From assembly GCF_020073745.1 (NCBI RefSeq), contig NZ_JAIRAU010000048.1:124001-188000 (forward strand): 64,000 nucleotides of DNA. Direction: 5' to 3'. Position 1 is the first letter of the stretch. Each line of letters starts with the position of its first letter. Source of the stretch: Nannocystis pusilla (GTDB taxonomy: Bacteria > Myxococcota_A > Polyangia > Nannocystales > Nannocystaceae). Of this stretch, positions 9,920 to 18,671 are shown piece after piece. The notes below the pieces were generated by a model, which searched no databases, was not told the DNA's origin, and worked only from the letters and a program-made list of their open reading frames with translations. The position numbers and the translations under genes were made by a program.

Positions 9920-9937
9920 CCGGCGGACTACCGCCGG
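9920..9937 (+). terminator. GC-rich hairpin between the FG-GAP paralogues
   Basis: CCGGCGG and CCGCCGG form a perfect 7-bp stem with a 4-nt loop, 25 bp after copy A. There is no T tract, so it may attenuate or stabilise mRNA rather than terminate. Confidence 0.3.
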
Positions 9938-10008
9938 CCCCGTCGGGCCCCGTTCGATTTTACGATCGGTCTGGTCCCACTACCCCACTCGCTTGAAGGT
10001 GAAACGCC

Positions 10009-12408
10009 ATGTTCGTCGCTCGCATTAGGTCCCACTCCTGTTCTCGTTCGGGTCGCGCGCTCCAGGCGGTGACGGCCGTCTCGGCGGCGCTCCTGCCGGC
10101 GCTGGCCGGCGCGTCCCCGTGGGCGCTGGACCCGGGGGTCACGCTGGCCGACACCGGCTTGACGACGCAGAAGGTCGAGCTGGTCGACATCAACAACGAC
10201 GGCTTCGTCGACATCGTGTTCGCCAACAGCTCCGGGGACGCGACCGGCGCTGACCAGAACGCCCAGCCCAACCAGCTGTTCGTCAACACCGGCGGCACCG
10301 GCTTCATGGAACAGAACGGCGTCTTCGACGAGCCCGACAACGGCTACTCGATCAAGGCCGGCGACATCGACGGCGACGGCGACGCCGACCTCGTGGTCGG
10401 CGTCAACTTCACCGACCAGAGCTACGTCCTCTTCAACGAGGGCGGCGGCGCGTTCTCCCGCCAGGACATCGGCCCCAGCGCCAACAAGAGCATCGGCGAC
10501 CTCGAGCTCGGCGACGTCGACGGCGACGGCGACCTCGACATCGTCGCCACCGACTGGGGCAACAGCCAGCCGTACGGCGACCCGGTCGACCAGGGCGCGT
10601 CGGTCCGCCTGTGGCTCAACACCGGCGACGGCACCTTCGAGGACGGCGGCGCCAACCTGCCGATGGGCCTGGAGACCCAGGCCGTCTGGTCGTTCGACCT
10701 CGAGCTCGTCGACATCGACAACGACTACGCGCTCGACGTCATGGTCGCGACCCGCGGCGTCGGCTGGGCGATCGTGCTCAAGGGCGACGGCGCCGGCAAC
10801 TTCACCCACCTGCCGATCGGCGCGCTCGAGGGCAACATCGCCAAGCAGGTCAACGCCGCGTTCACGCCGATGGACTTCACCGGCGACGGCTTCGTCGACG
10901 TCGTGACCCTGCAGGACGGCGTCGGCCAGGGCGGCAACTGCATCGAGATCATGGGCGTCGACTTCTGCGCCAAGCGCAACTCGGTGATCATCAACGACGG
11001 CGCCGGCGACTTCGCCGACAACCCGATGGACTACTGGGCCATCGGGTTCAACCCGCCCAAGCTCGACTTCGACGCCGCGACCCTCGACTTCGACAACGAC
11101 GGCAAGCCCGACTTCGTGACCACCGGCCTGCGCCTCGGCCCGAACGACAAGAACGCGCGCCTGTTCCTCAACGACGGCACCAAGTTCACCCCGGCGTCGG
11201 TGCCGATGGACGCCGCCTTCCCGGTCGTGCCCGAGCTGGCGCAGTCGTTCGGCCTGATGTTCGCCGACTTCAACCACGACAAGCGCGAGGACGTGGCGAT
11301 CGCCTCGCGCGACGCGGCCCAGCCGAACTTCGTGCTGTTCGGCCGCGACGACCCGACCGACGGCGTGCCCGAGGACGCGACGCCGCCGCGGATCTACGAC
11401 GACAACATCAAGGACAAGCTCGGCACGCTGCTGTTCTTCGGCAAGACGGCCGGCCTCGCGGCCCGCGTCAACGACTACAAGACGCCGTCGCACTGGCACG
11501 ACTACAAGTTCGACGCGAACCTCACCGACTACAACCTGATCGGCGACGGCGCGGCCCTGACGGCGCACAACCGCCGCCTGCCGTACATGGAGTTCGCGCT
11601 CAGCCTCGACGACCCCAACGACCTGCTGGCGCTGGCCGACGACGACCCGAAGAAGTTCATCGCCCCGTCGATCTGGTTCGGCGAGGCGCTGTGGCGGGTA
11701 GGCTTCACCGTGCCCTACAACGGCAAGAAAGAGGACACGCTGACCTGGCAGTACTGTGCGATCGACGCCGCCGACAACAAGGTCTGCGTCGGCCCGTTCA
11801 CGGTGGCGCTGGAGGTCGACCCCGCCGACTGCGGCGACGGCGTGGTCCAGGAGTGGGAGACCTGCGACGAGGACTCGCCGACCTGCATCGCGTGCGAGAA
11901 CACCTGCGGCAACGGCACGTGCGACGCGCCGGGCGAGACGCCCGAGAACTGCCCGCAGGACTGCATGTGCGACGGGGAGTGCGGCACCGCCGACGACCCG
12001 ATGTGCCCCGACGACTGCCCGTCGACGGACAGCGACACCGCCGGCATGTGCGGCGACGGCATCTGCTCGCCGGACGAGGAGTGCGCCGAGGACTGCGACA
12101 CCGACACCAACGGGTGCGACGGCATCTGCGAGCCGACCGGCGGCGAGACCTGCCCGCAGGACTGCGTGTGCGGCGACGGCGTGTGCAGCCCCGGCGAGGA
12201 GGATAGCTGCCCCGACGACTGCGGCGACTCCGCCACGACCGGCATCAGCGAGTGCCCCGACGGCTCGCCCGCCGACGCCAACGGCCAGTGCCAGCTCGAC
12301 GACGACGGCTGCGGCTGCGTCGCCGACGCGGACGACACCCGCGGCCTGTGGGCCTCGCTGCTGCTGTTCGGCGTGTTCGGCGTCCGCCGCTCGCGCAAGC
12401 GCGCGTGA
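10009..12408 (+). CDS. Secreted FG-GAP/VCBS repeat protein with cysteine-rich tail and MYXO-CTERM-like anchor (copy B)
   Basis: A 799-residue paralogue of the preceding gene, nearly colinear through the propeller and middle region (both contain ALTAHNRRLPYMEFALSL). It has its own signal peptide, with cleavage near ALAGAS, so it was duplicated as a complete gene. The C-terminal cysteine-rich region differs most, with five CGxGxC...CPxDC units instead of seven and a Ser/Thr/Asp linker. The tail again ends in a CGC motif, a hydrophobic segment and basic residues. Surface display is inferred. A strong GC hairpin lies 20 bp after the stop. Confidence 0.85.
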   Translation: MFVARIRSHSCSRSGRALQAVTAVSAALLPALAGASPWALDPGVTLADTGLTTQKVELVDINNDGFVDIVFANSSGDATGADQNAQPNQLFVNTGGTGFMEQNGVFDEPDNGYSIKAGDIDGDGDADLVVGVNFTDQSYVLFNEGGGAFSRQDIGPSANKSIGDLELGDVDGDGDLDIVATDWGNSQPYGDPVDQGASVRLWLNTGDGTFEDGGANLPMGLETQAVWSFDLELVDIDNDYALDVMVATRGVGWAIVLKGDGAGNFTHLPIGALEGNIAKQVNAAFTPMDFTGDGFVDVVTLQDGVGQGGNCIEIMGVDFCAKRNSVIINDGAGDFADNPMDYWAIGFNPPKLDFDAATLDFDNDGKPDFVTTGLRLGPNDKNARLFLNDGTKFTPASVPMDAAFPVVPELAQSFGLMFADFNHDKREDVAIASRDAAQPNFVLFGRDDPTDGVPEDATPPRIYDDNIKDKLGTLLFFGKTAGLAARVNDYKTPSHWHDYKFDANLTDYNLIGDGAALTAHNRRLPYMEFALSLDDPNDLLALADDDPKKFIAPSIWFGEALWRVGFTVPYNGKKEDTLTWQYCAIDAADNKVCVGPFTVALEVDPADCGDGVVQEWETCDEDSPTCIACENTCGNGTCDAPGETPENCPQDCMCDGECGTADDPMCPDDCPSTDSDTAGMCGDGICSPDEECAEDCDTDTNGCDGICEPTGGETCPQDCVCGDGVCSPGEEDSCPDDCGDSATTGISECPDGSPADANGQCQLDDDGCGCVADADDTRGLWASLLLFGVFGVRRSRKRA

Positions 12409-12428
12409 GCCGGCCCGGCTGACCCCGA

Positions 12429-12456
12429 GGGCTCCGGCGCGGCCGCGCCGGGGCCC
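12429..12456 (+). terminator. Strong GC stem-loop after FG-GAP copy B
   Basis: A 13-bp stem with one G-T wobble and a 2-nt loop, followed by CTTCTC, 20 bp after the stop at 12408. Confidence 0.55.
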
Positions 12457-12484
12457 TTCTCGCGGGCGCGAGGCGCTCTGTCCA

Positions 12485-12550
12485 CACATGAGTGAAGGGA
12501 CATGCCGCGAGCGACATGTCCCTTCGAGCAGGACCGCGAAGACAGGCGCG
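12485..12550. repeat. Five-unit 14-bp phased repeat between convergent genes
   Basis: Cores lie at 12489, 12503, 12517 (CATG) and 12531, 12545 (CAGG), each exactly 14 bp from the next. Units 2 and 3 form an 11-bp perfect stem (12494-12504 with 12515-12525). The array fills the gap between the copy B gene and the convergent metzincin gene, so it may terminate transcription from both sides. Confidence 0.85.
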
Positions 12551-12551
12551 A

Positions 12552-14192
12552 TTACTTGTTCGTCAGCGGCAGCGAGCGGTACTTGTGGGCGATCTTGATC
12601 GCCTTGGCCTCGGTGACGACGCGCCTGTCGCCGTCGCGGCGGGCGATCTGGGTGACATCGTCAAAACCCTCGGGGAGCTCGGCGACGATGTTGATCACGT
12701 CGCTGTCGGGCTGCGGGCGGACCTCGGCGGCGTGGACGGCGAGCCGCTCGCCGCCGGCGTAGAACTCGACGCTCTGCACGGCGCTGAGGTTGTCGCGGTC
12801 GATCGCGCCGGGGGTGGTGATCCACGACTCGGTGCCGTCGGGGTAGATCATGCCGAGGAGGATCGCGCCCTCGTCGTCGGGCGCGGGCGCGCCGGCCATC
12901 TCCCACGAGCTGAGCTGCTTGATGACCGGGTAGACCTTGTTCCACCCGAAGGTCGAGGCCCACACCGGGTGGCAGTAGGTCATGTAGTCCTTGTGGATCG
13001 TCGGGTGGTAGAGCTTGAAGTTGACGACGCCGAAGCCCCACTCGCCGATGTCGCCGCCCTGGTGCGGGTAGCTGTTGTCGGTCCCGGCCTCGCCGCTGCA
13101 GGCGATGTGATAGCGGCCCTGCGAGTGGCCGACCTCGTGGACGAAGGTCTCGGCGGCGTAGTCGGTGTTGTTCGGCAGCGACAGGCCCGAGGAGATCCGC
13201 TTCCACGCGTCGGTCTTGAGCGAGGTGCTGGGGATGTCGATCGCCTGCCCGCCGGCGCCGCCGAGGCCGCCCGAGCACACGTCGACGTAGCCGAAGTAGT
13301 ACGTCTCCGGCGGGGCGCCGTCCTGCTGGCGGAGGTCGACCATGAACTGGTTCAGCTGGCCGAACTGCGTCAGCTCGCCCTCCCACACGATCGGCTCGCG
13401 GATGGTGATCTCGAGCTTCTCGATCGGGTTCATCATGAACATGAAGGTCTCGAACTTCTTCATGGTCCCCTCCGACAGGTCCGGCGTCGTGTTGCAGCCG
13501 CCGTAGTTGTAGTGGTAGGGGACGATGGTGACCTTCATGCTCTGGTAGCTGTCCTCGATGCCGATGAAGGCGTTGCCCGAGAGCGGCAGGTTGGGCGGGT
13601 TGGCCCCGGGCGGGGGCGGCGGGTCGAGCAGGGCGTAGCCCGCCTCGGTCTCCCACAGCTCGATGCGGTACTTGAGGTTCGCGATGACCTCGTCGGGCAT
13701 GAGGCCCCAGTAGAAGCTCTTGTCGAGGTTGCCGACGAACGAGTCGCCCTCGACGACGGCGGTGTGCTTGAACACCTTCTCGCCGTCGGGGTAGCCGCTG
13801 ACGATCAGCCGCGCCTCGATCTTGCGCGGGACCCAGTCGTCCGGCAGCTTCCGCCAGAACGCGCGCACCAGCGTCAGCCGGTTCTGCAGCAGGTACGAGG
13901 TGCGCTCGGTCCCGCCGACGCCGGCGCCGTCGCGCCCGATCGCCACGCCGATGCCCTGGTTGGCCTCGACCCACTCGAGCTCGAGCCCGCCGAGCGCCGG
14001 CATCGGCTCGAACGGCGTCGCCGAATCCGTGGTCGTCGGCGCGGTCTCGGTCTCGTCGTCGGTGGTGCCTCCGGGGTCGGTGGCGGTGACGGCGGTGCCG
14101 GGGCCGTCGGTGCCGGCACCGGTGTCGTCACCGCACGCGGGGACGAGCACGAGCGCGAGAGCTGCGGAGATCGAGAGCTGGGGGCGCGTCAT
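12552..14192 (-). CDS. Metzincin-like zinc metalloprotease lipoprotein
   Basis: A 546-residue exported lipoprotein. The N-terminus is a signal peptide ending in a lipobox (LVPAC, Cys20), followed by a Thr/Asp-rich linker to about residue 60. Residues 352-362 read HEVGHSQGRYH, an exact HExxHxxGxxH zinc site, and DYMTYC at about 402-407 supplies the methionine turn, so the fold is metzincin-like. The rest of the protein is not assigned to a family. Predicted role: cell-surface or periplasmic peptidase, substrate unknown. It is transcribed towards the FG-GAP pair, from which a repeat array separates it. Confidence 0.75.
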   Translation of the reverse strand: MTRPQLSISAALALVLVPACGDDTGAGTDGPGTAVTATDPGGTTDDETETAPTTTDSATPFEPMPALGGLELEWVEANQGIGVAIGRDGAGVGGTERTSYLLQNRLTLVRAFWRKLPDDWVPRKIEARLIVSGYPDGEKVFKHTAVVEGDSFVGNLDKSFYWGLMPDEVIANLKYRIELWETEAGYALLDPPPPPGANPPNLPLSGNAFIGIEDSYQSMKVTIVPYHYNYGGCNTTPDLSEGTMKKFETFMFMMNPIEKLEITIREPIVWEGELTQFGQLNQFMVDLRQQDGAPPETYYFGYVDVCSGGLGGAGGQAIDIPSTSLKTDAWKRISSGLSLPNNTDYAAETFVHEVGHSQGRYHIACSGEAGTDNSYPHQGGDIGEWGFGVVNFKLYHPTIHKDYMTYCHPVWASTFGWNKVYPVIKQLSSWEMAGAPAPDDEGAILLGMIYPDGTESWITTPGAIDRDNLSAVQSVEFYAGGERLAVHAAEVRPQPDSDVINIVAELPEGFDDVTQIARRDGDRRVVTEAKAIKIAHKYRSLPLTNK

Positions 14193-14281
14193 ATGGACAC
14201 GCTATCCGGCGCCCGCAGGCCCGACAAGCGCGTCGAGCCGTCGCGCTGCTGGAGCGTGGCGCGCCCGCGACGCGCAGGCGC

Positions 14282-16567
14282 TCAGCGACGCCGCAGTCGC
14301 GGCACATCGAGGAGGAGGGCGGTGAGTCCGAGCACAACGCACAGGCCCACGGCGGGGACGGCGACGCGGAGCAGCGCCGCGGGGTCGCACGCCGGGCCGG
14401 CGACGACGCACACCAGGAACGCCAGCACCGCCCCGATCTCCCCGCCGCCGAAGCAGCGAGCCGCGAAACGCCGACCGCAGCGCAGCCAGAACGTCAGGCC
14501 CGCGAGGGTGAGGAGGCCGAGGACCAGCGCGCCGGCGCTGGAGCCCGCGCGCCCCAGCGAGCCCAGCCCGGGCAGCACCTGCGCGGCCCCGAACTGGTCG
14601 CGTACGGGCGCCTGCATGCCCGCCTGCAGCAGTTCGGCCGGGTGCGGCGTGTACAGCGAGTAGCCCGGGTTGCCCGCCGGCCGCGGATCGCGGTGAAGCG
14701 GTATTAACACCGACTCGCTCGGGCGCGGCTCGGGCACCCGGGTGGCCGCGCGGACCTCGGCGGCGAAGCGATGGCTCGGCGGCACGAGCCGCGGCACGCC
14801 GTGGTCCGGGTGGGTCTTGGCCAGATCGCCGAACGCGATCGCGGGGTCGGTGCTGGCGAAGCGCAGGCGGCCGAACGCGAGGCGGCTCTGCACCGGCACG
14901 AGCACGTCGCGCTGCGGATCGTCGCGGTGCGGCAGCACGGCCGTGGTGACGCCGGCGAGCAGGTCCCACGGCGGCACCTCGAGCTCGCCGAGGCGATTCA
15001 CGAACCCGAGTTCCAGCCCGCGCGCGGGCGCGTCGAGGCGGAGGTGCACGCGCTGATCGATCGCCAGCGACGACCCGGGCGCGGCGGCGAAGGCGAGCGG
15101 CGGTGCCTCGGTCGCGCCGCCGGGATCGAAGTAGGGACCGGCGTAGCCCAGCGTGATGAACTCGCGGAGGGCCGGGTTGGCCGGCGCGTCGGCGGGGCGC
15201 GGCTCCTCGTACAGCAGGTGCTGGGTCTGGTTGGTGGCGAGGTCGACGGCGGCGCGGACGCTGGCGGCGAAGTGATAGTCGCGCAGCGGCACGAACGGCC
15301 CGTCGAGGTCGCGCGCGCGCATGAGCTGGTAGAGGTTGATGTTCGGGTCGCGCGGGCGCAGCTTCCAGAACTCGCCGACGCGGGTGCTGACGCGCTCGCG
15401 GGTGCAGGCGATGTGGACGTCGAAGCCGGGGTTCTTGGCGCGCGCGGGGTCCTTGTCGCGCAGGATGACGGCGTCGACGTCCTCGGCGACCGCGTAGGTC
15501 GGCACGACGACGAGGTTGTCGCCGGGGATGACCTCGCCGGCCCGGTGCCCGCGGGGGTCGGCGCGCAGGACCACGTCGTAGCGCTTGCCGGCCTCGAGGC
15601 CGAGGCCGGGCGCGAGCACGATGGTCTGGCCGTAGTCGCTCGGCTGCAGGCCGACGCCGAGGTGGCGCTCGAGCGCGACCGCCCCGGCGGGGGCGTCGGG
15701 CAACGCGCTGGGCTCGCCGGAGAACACCGGCGCGCGCGGGTCGGCGCCCGCGAGCACGAGCAGCCCCGCGAGCGTGGCGACCAGCGCCGCCAGCGGGGCC
15801 GCCGTGACGACGCGCTCGGCCGGCTCGTCGGCCTCACCGGCGGCGCCACCGAGCCCCGGGCCTGCGGCGAAGCTGCTCCAAAAAACAGCCTGGGTCGCGG
15901 CCGCGAGCGCGCCGGCCAGCGCGGCCTCGCCAGACCATGCCCCTTCGACCATGGCCGAAAGGCCAGCCGCGAGCGCGCCCGGGGCGGCCAGCACGGCCGC
16001 CAGCGCGAGCACCACCCAGGCCAGCAGGGCGACGGCCACCAGCGCCCCGGCGAGCCGCTCGCCGCTCGGACGCCGGGCGACGAGGCCGAGCCCGAGCACC
16101 AGCGCGGCCAGCAGCGGGCCGGCGGCCCACGCGGCGACACCGAGGCCGTCGCGCAGCACCTCGGCGCCCTGCTGGGCGTGCAGCAGCGCGCCGACGGCCA
16201 GGGCCGCCGCCACACCTGCGCAAGCGGACAGGAATTTGAGGACCTGTCCGAAACGACCGGAACCTCGGGTCAACGGGGAAGCATCGCGGCCGAGCTGCGC
16301 CTCGGCCCAGTGGAGGCCGCCGCCCAGCAGGCCGGCGGGCCACCACCAGGCGATCGCGCCCGGTCCGCCGAGGGCCTGGGCGAACACCGCCCCGGCGACG
16401 CCGCCGAGGCCGACCCCGGCGAGCAGCCGGCGGCGGGCGCGGCTCGGGCGCAGCGCCTCGGCCAGGCCGCGCAGCTGGGGGGCGCCTCCGAGGGCGGCGA
16501 CGACCAGACCGGCGGCCACGAAGACGGCGACGAGGAGCGTGAGCAGGCCGAGGGTGGGGTCGAACAT
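14282..16567 (-). CDS. AGCS (alanine/glycine:cation symporter)-derived membrane protein with large inserted domain
   Basis: 761 residues, much longer than the usual 450-500 of AGCS transporters. Residues about 1-290 contain several membrane spans and resemble AGCS; GGPGAIAWWWPAGLLGGGLHWAEA matches the family's GGPGALFWMW...FAE segment, though split here by composition drift. A soluble segment of about 350 residues (about 290-640) follows with no recognised fold. C-terminal spans (about 645-755) match the AGCS end. The family's NEAGLGSAP signature is eroded (AAGPGLGGAAGEAD), so transport activity is doubtful. Two 14-bp repeat arrays lie inside the coding sequence. The family assignment is by eye. 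Confidence 0.5.
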   Translation of the reverse strand: MFDPTLGLLTLLVAVFVAAGLVVAALGGAPQLRGLAEALRPSRARRRLLAGVGLGGVAGAVFAQALGGPGAIAWWWPAGLLGGGLHWAEAQLGRDASPLTRGSGRFGQVLKFLSACAGVAAALAVGALLHAQQGAEVLRDGLGVAAWAAGPLLAALVLGLGLVARRPSGERLAGALVAVALLAWVVLALAAVLAAPGALAAGLSAMVEGAWSGEAALAGALAAATQAVFWSSFAAGPGLGGAAGEADEPAERVVTAAPLAALVATLAGLLVLAGADPRAPVFSGEPSALPDAPAGAVALERHLGVGLQPSDYGQTIVLAPGLGLEAGKRYDVVLRADPRGHRAGEVIPGDNLVVVPTYAVAEDVDAVILRDKDPARAKNPGFDVHIACTRERVSTRVGEFWKLRPRDPNINLYQLMRARDLDGPFVPLRDYHFAASVRAAVDLATNQTQHLLYEEPRPADAPANPALREFITLGYAGPYFDPGGATEAPPLAFAAAPGSSLAIDQRVHLRLDAPARGLELGFVNRLGELEVPPWDLLAGVTTAVLPHRDDPQRDVLVPVQSRLAFGRLRFASTDPAIAFGDLAKTHPDHGVPRLVPPSHRFAAEVRAATRVPEPRPSESVLIPLHRDPRPAGNPGYSLYTPHPAELLQAGMQAPVRDQFGAAQVLPGLGSLGRAGSSAGALVLGLLTLAGLTFWLRCGRRFAARCFGGGEIGAVLAFLVCVVAGPACDPAALLRVAVPAVGLCVVLGLTALLLDVPRLRRR
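15934..15968. repeat. 14-bp phased repeat inside the AGCS-like gene (2-3 units)
   Basis: CATG cores at 15938 and 15952 and a CAGC at 15966, each 14 bp apart, lie within coding sequence without breaking the frame. Confidence 0.55.
16213..16261. repeat. 14-bp phased repeat inside the AGCS-like gene (4 units)
   Basis: Cores CCTG 16217, CAGG 16231, CCTG 16245 and CCGG 16259 are exactly 14 bp apart. They encode part of a membrane span (FGQVLKFLSACAGV) and use codons such as ACA-, CTG- and GGT-containing triplets. Confidence 0.75.
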
Positions 16568-16613
16568 GCGTCAGTGGCGGCCAGATCGGGTCTCGGCCGT
16601 GGAAGATCGGGAA

Positions 16614-16708
16614 CGGAGGCGCACAGGAATCGAACCTGCCCGGGGCGCTCCTCGCACCCCACTCCGGTGTTGAAGACCGGGGGCCGCACCAGCGAGCCGA
16701 GCGCCTCC
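16614..16708 (-). tRNA. selC: tRNA-Sec (anticodon UCA), selenocysteine
   Basis: The 95-nt minus-strand gene folds as a selenocysteine tRNA. It has an 8-bp acceptor stem (GGAGGCGC with GCGCCTCC), a D arm extended to about 6 bp, an anticodon arm CCGGT-CTTCAAC-ACCGG whose loop carries TCA, a long GC-rich variable arm (GGGG...CCCC), a T arm with GGTTCGATTCC and discriminator base G. CCA is not encoded. The 3' half (CCCGGGCAGGTTCGA-TTCCTGTG) closely matches bacterial selC. Its role is to read in-frame UGA as selenocysteine, with SelA, SelB and SelD that are not in this window. No selenoprotein gene was recognised here. Confidence 0.93.
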
Positions 16709-16755
16709 GCGGGCGAGGATAGCGGAAGCGCGCCGCCGATGGAACCGCGCCGGCC

Positions 16756-17388
16756 TCACATCTCGGGTTCGGCCCCGATGCCGCAGACCTCGCGGCAACC
16801 GGTCACGTCGAACGACGCCACGCTGCGCGACTGGAAGATGAACTGCGAGGTCGTGCCGTTGCTGTCGAACACGCCGAACGGCAGCGGCGTGTAGCGGTAC
16901 GTGTCGTTGTACGTGTCCGGGCTGTACTCTTCGAGCGCGATCTGGACCCCGGCCTCGGGCGGCACCACGCCGTTCATGACGTCCTCCTCGGACGGCTCCG
17001 GCGGGGTCGGTTGACCCTTGGGCACGAACTCCGTCCAGGTCATCGCCGTCTCGTCGAACTCGTAGTTGAAGCAGCGGCAGTAGTAGCCGCCCTGCTCCTT
17101 CGGCAGGTCACACTGGCTGGTCTTGAGCCCCTGCTCGCCCATCGAGTCGTTGCAGGCGGCGGTGGCCACGATCTTCGCGTCCTTGTCGTAGAAGATCATG
17201 TACTTGTCCTGGCGCAGCGAGGAGCCGAAGCCGCCGATGGGGTCGCCGTCCTCGAGCGCGAACAGCGAGAGCACCCAGGTGCCCTCCTCGTCGAACAGCG
17301 GGATCGGTTCGTCTTTGCACCCGGCGGCCAGGATCGGGAGTGCGCACGCGGTCGCCACGAGCGCGCGGATGAGAGCAATCTTGTGCAT
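16756..17388 (-). CDS. Lipoprotein of unknown function
   Basis: A 210-residue protein starting at the ATG at 17388. MHKIALIRALVATACALPIL is a signal peptide followed by the lipobox LAAGC. The mature part is acidic, with four or more cysteines (AACND, SQCDLP, YYCRCFNYEF, GCREVC), and has no recognised fold. A longer frame upstream lacks secretion features and was not used. It lies divergent from dnaJ, with the dnaJ promoter in the 150-bp gap, and 47 bp upstream of selC on the same strand. Confidence 0.7.
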   Translation of the reverse strand: MHKIALIRALVATACALPILAAGCKDEPIPLFDEEGTWVLSLFALEDGDPIGGFGSSLRQDKYMIFYDKDAKIVATAACNDSMGEQGLKTSQCDLPKEQGGYYCRCFNYEFDETAMTWTEFVPKGQPTPPEPSEEDVMNGVVPPEAGVQIALEEYSPDTYNDTYRYTPLPFGVFDSNGTTSQFIFQSRSVASFDVTGCREVCGIGAEPEM

Positions 17389-17499
17389 CGGGCCAGTGTC
17401 CTCGGTGGCGCACGCTACCACAAGCGTCATCGCCGCGCGCGCTCCGCTGAGCGCGTGGCGGTCCGCACGGCGGACATGGCCCGCCGCGTGGAGCCGTCG

Positions 17500-17528
17500 T
17501 TGACAGCGAGGACGCAGGTGTTTAGCTT
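17500..17528 (+). promoter_or_regulatory. Sigma70-like promoter of dnaJ, possibly leaderless
   Basis: TTGACA (17500-17505) and TAGCTT (17523-17528) are separated by exactly 17 bp. Transcription would begin near 17535, two or three bases before the GTG start at 17538. No ribosome site is present, so a leaderless message is likely. Confidence 0.6.
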
Positions 17529-17537
17529 CCCCGCGCG

Positions 17538-18659
17538 GTGCCCGCAAAACGCGATTACTATGAGGTTCTCGGGGTCGAAAAAACGGCCCCCGCGCCTGAC
17601 ATCAAGCGCGCCTATCGCAAGGCGGCGATGCAGTGGCATCCCGACCGCAACCCCGGCAACCCCGAGGCCGAGGAGAAGTTCAAGGAGGCGGCCGAGGCGT
17701 TCGAGGTCCTGAGCGACGAGGACAAGCGTCGCCTCTACGACCAATACGGCCACGAGGGCCCCTCCCGCGCCGGCTTCTCCGGCTTCCAGGGCACCGACGA
17801 GATCTTCAGCCGCTTCAGCGACCTGTTCGGCGACCTGTTCGGCAACCTCGGCTTCGGCGGCCGCCGCGACGGGCCGCAGCGCGGCGCGGACCTCAAGACC
17901 CGGGTCGTCATCCCGTTCGCCGAGGCGGTCGCCGGCGTCGAGCGCGAGCTCACTGTCCAGCGCCGCGAGCCCTGCGACGACTGCCACGGCAGCGGCGCGG
18001 CCCCCGGCACCAAGCCGCAGACCTGCAGTCAGTGCGGCGGCCACGGGCAGGTGATCCACCGCCAGGGCTTCTTCACCATCCAGACCACCTGCCCCCGCTG
18101 CCAGGGTCAGGGCTCGATGATCACCACGCCGTGCAAGACCTGCTCGGGCACCGGCGCTGTCCAGCGCGAGTCGACCCTCAAGGTCAACATCCCCGCCGGC
18201 GTCGACGACGGCCAGACCTTGCGGATCCCCGGCCGCGGCATGGCCGGCGCCAAGGGCGGCCCGCCCGGCAACCTCTACGTCGAGGTCGGCGTCCAGCCTG
18301 ACGAGCGGTTCCAGCGCGACGAGTACGACGTCCACTCCAAGGTCACCATCTCGATGGTGCAGGCCGCGCTCGGCTGCACCGTCAAGGCGGCGACCCTCAG
18401 CGGCGACATCGACCTCGAGATCGAGCCCGGCACCCAGCCGCACCACGTGATCTCGCGCAAGGGCAAGGGCGTGCCCGTGATCGGCGGCCGCGGCTACGGC
18501 GACCATCACATCCACGTCGAGGTCACCGTGCCGACCAAGCTGTCGGGCGACCAGGAGGACCTCCTGCGCGAGCTCGCCGAGCTCGGCGGCGAGAGCGTCG
18601 CCGAGCCGAAGAAGGGCTTTTTCAGCAGCCTGCGCCGGCGCAAGCGCAACAACTGCTAG
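17538..18659 (+). CDS. dnaJ: Chaperone protein DnaJ
   Basis: A 373-residue Hsp40 co-chaperone that stimulates DnaK ATP hydrolysis and delivers unfolded clients in the cytoplasm. Seen: a J domain at residues 3-70 with the HPD motif in MQWHPDRNPG; a Gly/Phe region (about 75-120); a type I zinc finger with four CxxCxGxG motifs (CDDCHGSG, CSQCGGHG, CPRCQGQG, CKTCSGTG); and the C-terminal client-binding domains with NIPAGVDDGQTLRIPGRG. It starts with GTG at 17538 and a good -35/-10 lies directly upstream. dnaK and grpE are not nearby. The 3' end abuts a seven-unit 14-bp array shared with the convergent MOSC gene. Confidence 0.97.
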   Translation: MPAKRDYYEVLGVEKTAPAPDIKRAYRKAAMQWHPDRNPGNPEAEEKFKEAAEAFEVLSDEDKRRLYDQYGHEGPSRAGFSGFQGTDEIFSRFSDLFGDLFGNLGFGGRRDGPQRGADLKTRVVIPFAEAVAGVERELTVQRREPCDDCHGSGAAPGTKPQTCSQCGGHGQVIHRQGFFTIQTTCPRCQGQGSMITTPCKTCSGTGAVQRESTLKVNIPAGVDDGQTLRIPGRGMAGAKGGPPGNLYVEVGVQPDERFQRDEYDVHSKVTISMVQAALGCTVKAATLSGDIDLEIEPGTQPHHVISRKGKGVPVIGGRGYGDHHIHVEVTVPTKLSGDQEDLLRELAELGGESVAEPKKGFFSSLRRRKRNNC

Positions 18660-18671
18660 CCGACTTTTTGC

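Noticed and set aside
12485..12550. The 14-bp arrays as CRISPR arrays
   Set aside because: Repeats are only about 10 bp with 4-nt spacers, palindromic and variable, and no cas genes are present.
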